DNA from: an uncultured Vicinamibacterales bacterium
GTDB lineage: Bacteria; Acidobacteriota; Vicinamibacteria; Vicinamibacterales; UBA8438
Direction of reading: 5' to 3'
DNA length: 64,000 nt
Assembly: GCA_958295905.1 (NCBI GenBank)
Contig: OY282382.1
Location: 992,001 to 1,056,000, forward strand
The notes beneath the pieces are model-generated. The model saw only the letters and a program-made list of their open reading frames with translations. It had not been told where the DNA came from and did no database searches. Positions within the stretch are counted from its first letter, which is position 1. The number at the start of each line of letters is the position of its first letter. The position numbers were made by a program, and so were the translations under genes. This document shows positions 54,925 through 63,672 of this stretch, piece after piece.

Positions 54925-55758
54925 GCGTCTCCAGAGCTGCTCCGCCAGACATCCGAGACGCTCGCCGGGCGTGCGTCGTTCCACGAGCTCGACGGTTTCG
55001 GCCTGCGTGAGGTCTCCGACCTCGATCGGCTCTGGCTGCGCGGCGCTTTTCCGCGTTCGTACCTCGCCGTTCGATGGCCGCCAGCCGCCACTGGCGCGAC
55101 GACTTCGTCAGGACGTTTCTCGAGCGCGATCTGCCGGTGCTGGGCAACACCGCGCCGTCGACGACGCTGCGCTGGTTCTGGACGATGCTCGCCCACTGGC
55201 ACGGCCAGCTCTGGAACGGCGCCGAGTTCGGCCGGGCGTTCGGCGTCGCGCACACGACGGTCCGGCGCTATCTCGATCTCCTGACCTCGGTGTTCGTGGT
55301 CCGGCAGCTCCAGCCGTGGCACGAGAACGTCGCTAAGCGGCAAGTGCGTTCGCCGAAGGTCTACATCGCCGATTCAGGGTTCTCCACGCGCTGCTGGGAC
55401 TGGGCACGCGCCAAGCGTTGGTCTCGCATCCCAAGGTCGGCGCGTCCTGGGAAGGGTTCGTCGTCCGGCAGATCACGCATTTGTTGTCCGCGAGCTCCGA
55501 TCGGTGCTTCCACTGGTCGACACACTCGGGAACCGAGCTCGACCTCCTCGTCGTGGCCGAGGCAGGCGCTATGGTTTCGAGGTCAAGCGGACGGAGGCCC
55601 CGCGACTGACGGTGTCGATGCGTTCCGCCCTGGACACGCTCGGCCTTCAGCGTCTCGACGTCGTGCACGCGGGGGAACGCCTGTACCGACTTGCGCCGCG
55701 CGTCCGGGCCCTGCCTGCCGCGCAGCTCGCCGCCGAGCTGCGCCCGCTGCCGGGATGA
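54918..55758 (+). pseudogene. AAA/DUF4143 ATPase remnant with three frameshifts
   Basis: Joined across frames, the product reads [18 protein letters not shown] ... [13 protein letters not shown], then [19 protein letters not shown] ... SPKVYIADSG, then HALLGLGTRQALVSHPKVGA ... ELDLLVV, then YGFEVKRTEAPRL to the stop. This is the C-terminal half of the widespread ATP-binding DUF4143 proteins, whose last domain is nuclease-like. Frame changes occur near 55070, 55380 and 55565. The Walker A/B ATPase half is absent, cut off at the junction with the transporter fragment. Confidence 0.8.
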
Positions 55759-55841
55759 TCTGCGCCGCGGTGCGACCGGGCGTGGGCGGCGGCCACCGAC
55801 TCGAAGGACGGGTCCCCGTGTTCCCACCGCCGCGGCCTAGT

Positions 55842-55966
55842 GCATCGCCATGACTAAAAATAGGATCTCCGGGGAACTCACCTCGAACCGCAAGAGTCCT
55901 ATGCAGAGGAAATACGTCGTTCGACCCAAGTCCGTCTGTCCGAAACTTATGACGTGACGGACCACT
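55842..55966 (-). repeat. MITE-like repeat R3, copy 2 (copy 1 at 51673-51799)
   Basis: A 125-bp copy lying between the DUF4143 remnant and the 3' end of the DUF3226-type gene, which stops 12 bp away. A 7-bp inverted repeat GTCCGTC / GACGGAC is perfect here. The AT-rich end TGACTAAAAATAGG is shared with copy 1. Confidence 0.85.
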
Positions 55967-55978
55967 GGCCGTGAATCT

Positions 55979-56629
55979 TCATGACGCTTCGAACACTCGG
56001 CGAAACCACGTCACGAAACGCCCGGCGACCGGGCTGTCGTGGCGGAAGTACCGCGCCCGGATGGCGGACCCGTACGGCAGGCCTGGATTTTCCTGCCATG
56101 CGAGCCAGGCATGCAGGACGGCCTTCCTGACGCCATTGTCGTTGTCCGGGTAGCGCGCTCCCAGCTCTCTGGCCCGCTCGGTCGAGCCGCGGGCGTGCTC
56201 GATCAGCGGGTCCGCCTTGTTGATCAGCGTCTCGAGAAAATGTTCCAGGGCGCCTTCCCGCTGGTTGTCCGGCATGAGCCAGACACCCACTCGGGCGCGG
56301 TACGTCGGGGACTCGCCGACAAATCCAGCGGGCGGGATTGCATCCGGCACTTCCAGATCGAGTTCGCGAAGCCGTGCCGTCATCGCATCCCATCGAGCCT
56401 GGAGCGACGAGTTGGCGTCCAGGACGAAACCGACGGCTCGGCCGCTGCTCGCACGCACGTTGAGTCGCGCATTCGCGAGCAGGGCGTCCTTGCCGCCCGC
56501 TTCTTCGATGGCCGGAAACCATGCCGGCAAGGGCCTCCGACCGTAATCGATGCCGTGCCTCGTGAGGAGCTGCCGGATGGCGTTGCTGTCGTCAGGCCCC
56601 TCGACCCGAAGCTGCGATCGTTCCGCCAC
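55979..56629 (-). CDS. DUF3226-type (TOPRIM-like) partner of AAA ATPase
   Basis: A 216-residue protein starting with VAERSQLRVEGPDDSNAI, the E-G-x-x-D pattern at the front of DUF3226/TOPRIM-like proteins. GFVLDANSSLQARWDAM supplies the second acidic cluster (D-A-N replaces the usual D-x-D). GVWLMPDNQREGALEHFLE is also characteristic (W-x-M-P-D-N...G..E.FL). The GTG at 56629 is 1 bp after the ATPase stop, so the two are coupled. Pairs of an OLD/AAA15-like ATPase and a TOPRIM-like protein are known in antiphage systems (for example PARIS uses AriA with AriB); this pair looks analogous, not necessarily homologous. Confidence 0.82.
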   Translation of the reverse strand: MAERSQLRVEGPDDSNAIRQLLTRHGIDYGRRPLPAWFPAIEEAGGKDALLANARLNVRASSGRAVGFVLDANSSLQARWDAMTARLRELDLEVPDAIPPAGFVGESPTYRARVGVWLMPDNQREGALEHFLETLINKADPLIEHARGSTERARELGARYPDNDNGVRKAVLHAWLAWQENPGLPYGSAIRARYFRHDSPVAGRFVTWFRRVFEAS

Positions 56630-56630
56630 T

Positions 56631-57728
56631 CTACCGCACCTCGATGTTCTGCTCGACCGCCGCCCGGGCATCCGCGGCATCGAAGCTCACGGCCTTGTCC
56701 AGGGACCGCTCGATCTTTTGAACGGAGATGTCCCCGGCCAGATCCGGCTGCGACTCAACGAGGGACGCGAGACCCCGAAGGCAGTCGTAGCTGTGCGTGG
56801 TAGCGAACACCTGGATGGACGAACGCCGGGCTGTCTCGACGACCAGCCGCCACATTTCCTCCATGACCGTCCAGTGGAGGCCGGTGTCGATCTCGTCGAT
56901 CAACAGGATTCCTTTCGTGGTCCGTATGAGCGAAAGCGACAGCGCGAGGAGCCTGCGCATCCCGTCCCCGTAGCTGCCCAGCGGCGTGCGGCGGCCTGCG
57001 CCGCGAAAGCCCAGCAGCACGCCGCCGCGCCCGGAGCGCATCCGTGAATCCGAGTTCGTCAGGAAGTGAATGGAGTCGAGATCGGGTTCGAGCAGCTTCA
57101 TGGCGTTGATCACGTCCGACTCGCGCCCCTCGATCAGCACCTGGTCCCACACGGCGCGCAAGGGATCGAGATCCAGCGAGTCGGGCGTGACGAACTGGAC
57201 GGGGGGCGGCAGTGTCCCCACGGTATCGGACCAGGGCGCGCGGAATCGCAGAAGCCTCGAATCGAGAAGAACGCCGTTTTCGGCGACCGGAAGAACGACA
57301 CGGCGTTTGATCGAAGTGCCTTCAATTTGAAGAACCAGGACATGGAAGTCGTCCGTCTCGTTCTCGAACAGCGACGGTTCGTCGTCAGGATCTGCAGGAC
57401 GCACGGTAACGGAGACTTCGCCCTGCCCGCCATCGGCAAACAGCCGGAAACCAACGCCCGGCTTGAAGCGGTGACCGAAAAAGAAATGCGAAACATCCGA
57501 CCTCATGCCGCGTCCAGGGACGGTTCCCGTGTCATTCAGCTCTCCGCGGCGGTTCGCCGAGCGCGTGAGAACGAACGGATCGCCCTTCGACACCAGAAAA
57601 TGCACCGCTTCCAGGATCGACGTCTTTCCGCAGTTGTTCTTGCCGACGAGCAGATTGACGCGAGCCAGATCGGTCAATTCGTACGCGTCGAATCCCCGGT
57701 ACCCGTCCAGCTTGAGCTTGCCCAGCAT
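56631..57728 (-). CDS. AAA15/OLD-like ATPase (SMC-type P-loop)
   Basis: A 365-residue ATPase of the AAA15/AAA_21 group. MLGKLKLDGYRGFDAYELTDL leads to Walker A LLVGKNNCGKTSILEAV. A signature-like region is YGDGMRRLLALSLSL; Walker B is GILLIDEIDTGLHW and the D/H loop IQVFATTHSYDCL. There is no fused TOPRIM; instead the DUF3226-type partner follows at once. Such ATPases sense or wrap DNA or phage proteins and hold a nuclease effector in check; that is family-based inference. The start ATG is 40 bp from the end of a truncated IS copy, which could have altered its promoter. Confidence 0.88.
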   Translation of the reverse strand: MLGKLKLDGYRGFDAYELTDLARVNLLVGKNNCGKTSILEAVHFLVSKGDPFVLTRSANRRGELNDTGTVPGRGMRSDVSHFFFGHRFKPGVGFRLFADGGQGEVSVTVRPADPDDEPSLFENETDDFHVLVLQIEGTSIKRRVVLPVAENGVLLDSRLLRFRAPWSDTVGTLPPPVQFVTPDSLDLDPLRAVWDQVLIEGRESDVINAMKLLEPDLDSIHFLTNSDSRMRSGRGGVLLGFRGAGRRTPLGSYGDGMRRLLALSLSLIRTTKGILLIDEIDTGLHWTVMEEMWRLVVETARRSSIQVFATTHSYDCLRGLASLVESQPDLAGDISVQKIERSLDKAVSFDAADARAAVEQNIEVR

Positions 57729-57767
57729 ATCCGTTCTCCACTCGCCGCCGTCTTTACCGCACGATAA

Positions 57768-58131
57768 CAGCCCGAGGTAGTCCTCCGTGTTCAGATGGCT
57801 GGCTGAAGGGGCCCGTGGCTCGATGGCGCGGCGACCCGCGCCGAATAAGCAGCAATCGGAAGTAGCGTTCGGGAGCCGGACTCGGCCGGCCCATCATCGC
57901 GTAGAACGGCGCGCACAGGCCTTCGACGAAGGCGTCGAACCCTGCCGCCTCCAGAATCCGGTTCAGGCGCTCGTAGAACGGATGCCCCGCGCTCTGCGGC
58001 AGATCCGCCGTCGCGACCCACATCGATTGCTGCGACCCGTCGTCGCGCACCGTGCCCATCGCCATGCCCGCCAGTGTAGAACGTGAGAGCCGCCCTGTCG
58101 ATCCCTGAATGCCGACTTTCACCACGGGCTG
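57768..58131 (-). mobile_element. Internally deleted copy of the IS1182/IS5-like element
   Basis: A 364-bp element with the same termini as the full-length IS at 62216-63672 (outer CAGCCCG on both ends) but with about 1.1 kb of the transposase removed. The N-terminal 80 or so codons of the transposase (QQSMWVATADLPQSAGHPFY) run into a short piece of the right end. No perfect target duplication is present (ATAA against TCAA), so it may be old or have been generated by a deletion. It could be mobilised in trans by the intact copy 4 kb away. It sits 40 bp upstream of the AAA15-type ATPase gene. Confidence 0.85.
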
Positions 58132-58327
58132 TCAACCCTGATGACGTAGCGACGTGCCGAGCGGTTCCCCGGAGAAGCCGGCCGAATCGGCGCCGGCCGC
58201 CGCCCTGGCCGGCCACGATTGAACCGCGTATACTCGCGAGCGGCGGGCGATGTCCCGCGGCCGGCGCGGGTGGTGCTCCACCCGGGCCGAAAAACCGGCT
58301 GACCCGGTGGCGGGACAGGGATGCGAC

Positions 58328-58942
58328 ATGGAAAAGGCCTTCATCTACTGGGACAACTCCAACATCTTCATCAGCGCCCAGGAGGTCGCGGTCGACCGGG
58401 AGGGCGAAGGCGCTCGATTTCGACTGCGCGTTCACTTCCGAAATCTGATCGAGCTGGCCCGCGCGGGGCGCGAAATTGAGCACGCCATCGCCGTCGGCTC
58501 CATTCCCCCGGAGCTGCGCCACGTCTGGAACCGGCTGGAGAACGAAGGCATCACCGTGCAGCTTCTGGAACGCGGCGCCCTGCAGGGGCGGGAGCAGGGT
58601 GTGGATCAGGCTCTGCAGACCGCCATGCTGCGGGACGGGTTCGACTACAACGGCGATCCCGGCATCGCCGTCCTGCTCACCGGCGACGGGGCGGGATTCC
58701 ACGACGGCGTCGGCTTTCACGCCGACCTCGACCGCATGCGAGGCCGGGGCTGGCGGGTCGAAGTGCTGTCGTGGCGGCACAGTTGCAACCGCCGGATGCG
58801 GGAATGGGCCGAGCGGCACGGGAAGTTCATCGCGCTCGACGACTTCTACGACAGCATCACGTTCCTGGAATCCCCGCCGCCGGGACACCCCGTCGCCAAG
58901 CCGCGCCATGCCGTTCCCGTTGATCTTGGCAGGTGCCGGTGA
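58328..58942 (+). CDS. NYN-domain (PIN-like) ribonuclease
   Basis: A 204-residue protein. AFIYWDNSNIFISAQEV at the start carries the first catalytic Asp of an NYN domain (D-N-S-N). GREQGVDQALQTAML supplies the middle acidic pair region, and VLLTGDGAGFHDGVGF the third (T-G-D-G in place of S-x-D-x-D). EVLSWRHSCNRRMREWAER closes the fold. AGGGATG precedes ATG 58328. NYN proteins are metal-dependent RNases or tRNA/RNA-cleaving effectors. The gene is 190 bp upstream of the interrupted sacsin-like ATPase on the same strand, so the two may form one defence unit. Confidence 0.85.
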   Translation: MEKAFIYWDNSNIFISAQEVAVDREGEGARFRLRVHFRNLIELARAGREIEHAIAVGSIPPELRHVWNRLENEGITVQLLERGALQGREQGVDQALQTAMLRDGFDYNGDPGIAVLLTGDGAGFHDGVGFHADLDRMRGRGWRVEVLSWRHSCNRRMREWAERHGKFIALDDFYDSITFLESPPPGHPVAKPRHAVPVDLGRCR

Positions 58943-60221
58943 TCAGGACCGACGACATGTGCGGAAAGCCGCGTTTGCGTTGCCGCCCAAAAGCCTGTCG
59001 AGCGTCGAAGGCCCGACTCGCCGGCTTCATGCGCGTTGCCACGGGCTATTCCCGGTAGCGCCTCGACGAGCCCGCCGCCTCCCTCGCCATCTACCTCGGG
59101 TGACTGACCACTTGGGCGAAACACGAGGCTGCCATGGCTGAATTCACCGTTTCGCCACTCTCAATCGTCAATCAAATCAAGGCCAACCTGCAGGACCGCT
59201 ACGATACCGGCTCGATCCTGAAGGAACTCCTACAGAACGCTGACGATGCCGGCGCGCGGCGCATCCGGCTCGACGCCCGGTGGGGCTGGCCCGAGGCCGA
59301 TAACCCCCTTCTCCGCGAGCCCGGCCTCCTGGTCGTCAATGACGGCAAGTTTCTCCAGAGAGACCGGCGCGGCATCCTTGCATTCGGCGAGAGCGTCAAG
59401 GCCGCCGATCATGCGGCCATCGGGAAGTTTGGCTTCGGCCAAAAGGCGGTGTTCCACCTCTGCGACGCCTTCGCCGTCCATGCGTTCGGCGACAACGAGC
59501 AAGAACCGTTCAGTCAGGTCGTGAACCCATTCCTCAACGTCGACGCCCCCGGCAATAGATCCCGTCACTGGGATACTCTCAGTGACTCCGACGTGAACAT
59601 CCTGCGCCATGCCGTGCCCGATGAGTTCGACGTTCGCGCCTTCGTCCTCTGGTTGCCCTTTCGCAGCGAAAGCCTGCAACCGGCGGAAAGGTTGGCGTTC
59701 TCAAGCCATCGGCCGTCGATTCGCGAGACGGTCGATGAACTGGCGGAGACAGAAAACCTTCAAACGCTCCTGACGATCCTTCGCCACATCAAGTCTATCG
59801 AGATCCGAAGGCAGGAACGACCGGACGCGGCACCAGCGACGTACTGCGCCGTTCACGTGCGCGAGACGGCGACGCGGCTACGCGGACCGGGGCCAGCGCT
59901 CGTTGGCGCCCAGAACTTCGGCGGGACGATAATAGACACCGGACGCAATCAACCGGCGACGTTCGTCGGCCGTGAGGCGATGAACCCGAACAACCGTCTG
60001 GCGGCCCTACAGCGCAGTACGCATTGGCCCACGACGCCCAGCGTTCTTGATTCACAGCCGAAACCCGAGAAAGGCGAGCCCCACGGAGCAGCTACACTGC
60101 TGCGAACAACTGCCAGCGCCGATCTCCGACCCGACGAACTGACGATTTCCTGGGCCGTCTTCCTGCCGATTTCCGACGACCGGCGGAGCGTGCTTCCCAT
60201 CCCCTCCACGCCGTACCGCAC

Positions 60222-61511
60222 CACTTCTGTCCCACACACCTTCAAGTGAAGGCGGCTTGAACCTTCCATGTCTGATAGAATGATTGGTAGCATAAGTCAT
60301 TCAAAAGACAGGAGATCCAAGCCGTGGCTCATCATAACACAGTCTTCGCGCAGCTTCTCAAGTTCCTTCCGAGACATGAATTCGAGGCCGAAGCTCGCTG
60401 GCACCAGCGCGGTCAGGGGTTGCGCGTCATGAGCCGCTGGGCGCAGTTCGCGGCCCTTGGCTTGGCGCAGTTGACGGGCCGACAGAGCCTGCGGGATATC
60501 GTGAGCAACTTGGCCGCCCAAGGACGCAAACTCTATCACCTCGGCGTGGGGACGGTCAGCCGCTCGTCGTTGGCCCGGGTCAATACCGAACAGCCGTACA
60601 CCCTCTACGAAGCGCTGTTCGAACGCCTGTTGGCCCGCTGCCGGGAGCACGCGCCGAGGCACGGCTTTCGATTCAAGAACAAGTTGTACGCCGTCGATGC
60701 GTCCACCATCGATTTATGTCTGGCGGTCTTCCCGTGGGCGACGTTTCGACGCACGAAGGCGGCCGTCAAGCTGCACGTCGGTCTGGATGAGGCGGGCCAT
60801 CTACCGAGCTTCGTCAGTGTGACCGAAGGCAAGACCGCCGATGTCACGGTCGTCCGCACCTGGATATTTCCGGCCGGCAGCGTGGTCGTGGCGGACCGGG
60901 CGTATATGGACTTCAAGTGGTTCCATCAGTTGCAGGCGCAGGGCGTGACCTTCGTGACGCGCCTGAAGCGGGGCGTGCGGTATCGGGTCACGGACACGCA
61001 CGGCGTCCGCCGCGGGACCGGCGTCATCAGCGACGAGACGATCGAGCTGACGAGCGCTCGCGGCCGGAAGGCGTATGCCGCGCCGCTGCGGCGGGTGGTC
61101 TACAAGGACCCGGTGACGAAGAACCGGTACGTGTTCGTGACCAACAACACGACGTGGGTGGCCAAGACGATTGCGGACATCTACAAATCCCGGTGGCAGA
61201 TCGAGCTGTTTTTCAAGTGGATCAAGCAGCATCTGAAGGTGAAGCGGTTCGTGGGCCGGTCGAAGAACGCGGTCATGACGCAGCTATGGGTGGCGATGTG
61301 CATGTACTTGCTGTTGGCGTATCTCAAGTTCGTCATGCGAGTGAGTTGGAGCCTTCACCAGATGCTGCAGGTCCTCCAGCTCAACGTGTTCGAACGTCGC
61401 CTACTCCAGGAGCTCTTCACGACGCCGTCGCCACCCGGTCCTTCCAGCCCTCCCGGCCCCCAACTGCCGCTGATGTGGGCCTAGAATCGCCAAAATTGTG
61501 GGACACTAGTG
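60222..61511 (+). mobile_element. IS4-family insertion sequence, 1290 bp, 9-bp target duplication
   Basis: The ends are CACTTCTGTCCCACAC on the left and, inverted, CACTAGTGTCCCACAA on the right; 13 of the outer 16 bases match. The 9-bp target GTACCGCAC is duplicated perfectly at 60213-60221 and 61512-61520. The element encodes one intact transposase. Intact ends, duplication and open frame imply a recent, potentially active insertion. Confidence 0.93.
60324..61484 (+). CDS. IS4-family transposase
   Basis: A 386-residue DDE transposase. The first catalytic Asp is in YAVDASTIDL, the second in VVADRAYMDF, and the Glu in SRWQIELFFKWIKQHLKVK, which is the IS4-family Y-(2)-R-(3)-E-(6)-K signature. 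The N-terminal DUF4372-like domain (FAQLLKFLPRHEFE) is typical of one IS4 subgroup. The frame is intact, so the enzyme is probably functional. Confidence 0.95.
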   Translation: MAHHNTVFAQLLKFLPRHEFEAEARWHQRGQGLRVMSRWAQFAALGLAQLTGRQSLRDIVSNLAAQGRKLYHLGVGTVSRSSLARVNTEQPYTLYEALFERLLARCREHAPRHGFRFKNKLYAVDASTIDLCLAVFPWATFRRTKAAVKLHVGLDEAGHLPSFVSVTEGKTADVTVVRTWIFPAGSVVVADRAYMDFKWFHQLQAQGVTFVTRLKRGVRYRVTDTHGVRRGTGVISDETIELTSARGRKAYAAPLRRVVYKDPVTKNRYVFVTNNTTWVAKTIADIYKSRWQIELFFKWIKQHLKVKRFVGRSKNAVMTQLWVAMCMYLLLAYLKFVMRVSWSLHQMLQVLQLNVFERRLLQELFTTPSPPGPSSPPGPQLPLMWA

Positions 61512-62215
61512 GTACCGCACCGGCCCGTTCGGCAACGCCGCAGCCCCCGGTCGGTTCAGCCTCCTGCTGCATGGATACTTCTTCATTGACAGCGGCCGTC
61601 GCCACATCGAAGGCATCCGTGATCAGGTTGGCGCGAAAACGCCGTCGAACCGCGCGGAGCTGGGACGCGCCTGGAACGTGGAGCTTCGAGATGCCGTTGT
61701 CCTGCCTCTCGTTCCGGTGGTCTTGAAGGATGCGCTCGACCGCCAGGTCGCGACGTTCGACGAGATGAAGCGCTTGGTCGGCGCTATCGCAGCGAGCTCG
61801 TGGTTCGACAGCCACCGGGCCGGCATCTGCAAAGACCACACGCTCGTTCTCTCGTTCACGGCACCGCGCGAAATCGGCTGGCGTCTCGCTCAGCATGGCG
61901 CCACGCTTCGTCCGTTGCCGCGCGCCGTTGTCGATGCTCCCGAACGCCTGGAGGCTCTCTTCCCCGATGTCCACTCCTGGGCTCTCCAACGCAACATCAT
62001 CCTGTGCGTCGACCAACGGGCTTGTCTCACAGCGGAACCGATGCGCTGGACCACCGATGAACTTGACTCACTGTTCTCCAACCTGGCTCCGCGTGCGTTA
62101 CAGTCCGGTTTGCTCCCCACGCTGCTCGCCGACTTTCTCGATACCGCGGTGCTGGCGGGTACGGAATCGACCTCGTACGTCCGAGCGATAGTGCCGCACA
62201 TCGTGCGTGCCCTAC

Positions 62216-63672
62216 CAGCCCGTGGTGAAAGTCGGCGTCCAGGGATCGACAGGGCGGCCCCCATGTACTACACTGGCGGGCATGGCAATGGGCACGGTGC
62301 GCGACGACGGGTCGCAGCAGTCGATGTGGGTCGCGACGGCGGATCTGTCGCAGAGTGCGGGGCATCCGTTCTACGAGCGACTGAACCGGATTCTGGAGGC
62401 GGCAGGGTTCGACGCGTTCGTCGAAGGCCTGTGCGCGCCGTTCTACGCGGTGATGGGCCGGCCGAGTCTGGCTCCCGGACGGTACTTCCGATTGCTGCTC
62501 ATCGGGTACTTCGAAGGGCTGGACTCGGAGCGGGGCATCGCGTGGCGCGCGGAGGATTCGCTGAGCATGCGGGCGTTTCTGCGTTTGGCGGCGCCGGCGG
62601 CGCCCCCGGACCATTCGACGATTTCGCGGACGCGTCGGCTGTTCCCGGTGGAGACCCATCAGGCGGTGTTCACTTGGGTGCTGGAGCAGTTGGCGGGGGC
62701 GGGCTTGGTTGCGGGGAAGACGTTGGGCGTCGATGCGACGACGCTGGAGGCGAACGCGGCGATGCGGAGCATCGTTCGGCGTGACACGGGCGAGGATTAC
62801 ACGGCGTTCCTGACCCGTTTGGCGAAAGCTTCCGGCATCGAGACGCCGACGGCGGAGGAGTTGGCGCGTTTTGACCGGAAGCGGAAGAAGAAGACGTCGA
62901 ACAAGGATTGGACCCACCCCCACGACCCGGACGCGAAGGTCGCGAAGATGAAGGACGGCAGCACCCACCTGGCCCACAAGGTGGAGCATGCGGTGGATCT
63001 GGAGACGGGTGCGGTGGTGGGTGTGACGATCCAGGGGGCGGACAAGGGGGATACGGCGACGATGGCCGAGACCCTCGTGACGGCGACGGAGCAGGTGGAG
63101 ACGGTGTTGCCGGAGGCGGCGGGGGTTTCGGAGGTGGTTGCGGACAAGGGCTACCACAGCAACGAGACGATGGTGGATTTGGCGGCGGTGGAGGTTCGGA
63201 GCTACATTGCGGAGCCGGACCGGGGCCGGCGGAGCTGGAAGAACGCGCCGGAGGCTCGGGACGCGGTGTATGGGAACCGGCGCCGGATCCGGGGCAAGCG
63301 GGGCCGGCGTTTGCTGCGGCGTCGTGGCGAGCTGGTGGAGCGTCCGTTTGCGCACCTGTTTGAGACCGGCGGGATGCGCCGGGTGCACCTTCGGGGGCAT
63401 TCGAACATCCTGAAGCGCCTGCTGGTGCACGTCGCGGGCCTCAACCTCGGGCTGCTTCTGCGTCAGGCGATCGGCGCCGGCACGCCCCGCGGCCTGCGGG
63501 GCGGGGTGGTATCCGCCGTCTGCGGGCTGATTGGGCGGTTTGTGGGCCTGTGGAGCGGTCTGGAGCGGCTCTTGACGCGATTCCGGCCCAATTCGGCGCG
63601 GGTCGCCGCGCTATCGAGCCACCGGCCCCTTCAGCCAGCCATCTGAACACCGGGGACTTCTACCTCGGGCTG
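62216..63672 (+). mobile_element. IS1182/IS5-like insertion sequence, 1457 bp, 4-bp target duplication
   Basis: The terminal inverted repeats are CAGCCCGTGGTGAAAGTC on the left and CAGCCCGAGGTAGAAGTC on the inverted right; 15 of 18 match. The target CTAC is duplicated at 62212-62215 and 63673-63676. The single transposase gene is intact. A 364-bp deletion derivative with the same ends lies at 57768-58131. Confidence 0.9.
62282..63646 (+). CDS. Transposase of IS1182/IS5-like element (DUF772 N-terminus)
   Basis: A 454-residue transposase. The N-terminal domain (QQSMWVATADLSQSAGHPFY onwards) is of the DUF772 type. The DDE residues are Asp in LGVDATTLEANAAM, Asp in VVADKGYHSNETM and Glu in GELVERPFAHLFE. 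An insertion of Lys/Arg-rich residues between the first and second Asp (RKRKKKTSNKDW) is common in IS1182-like enzymes. ATG 62282 was preferred because it lies inside the element; an open frame to 62207 would begin in the host gene. The exact IS family needs a database comparison. Confidence 0.92.
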   Translation: MAMGTVRDDGSQQSMWVATADLSQSAGHPFYERLNRILEAAGFDAFVEGLCAPFYAVMGRPSLAPGRYFRLLLIGYFEGLDSERGIAWRAEDSLSMRAFLRLAAPAAPPDHSTISRTRRLFPVETHQAVFTWVLEQLAGAGLVAGKTLGVDATTLEANAAMRSIVRRDTGEDYTAFLTRLAKASGIETPTAEELARFDRKRKKKTSNKDWTHPHDPDAKVAKMKDGSTHLAHKVEHAVDLETGAVVGVTIQGADKGDTATMAETLVTATEQVETVLPEAAGVSEVVADKGYHSNETMVDLAAVEVRSYIAEPDRGRRSWKNAPEARDAVYGNRRRIRGKRGRRLLRRRGELVERPFAHLFETGGMRRVHLRGHSNILKRLLVHVAGLNLGLLLRQAIGAGTPRGLRGGVVSAVCGLIGRFVGLWSGLERLLTRFRPNSARVAALSSHRPLQPAI

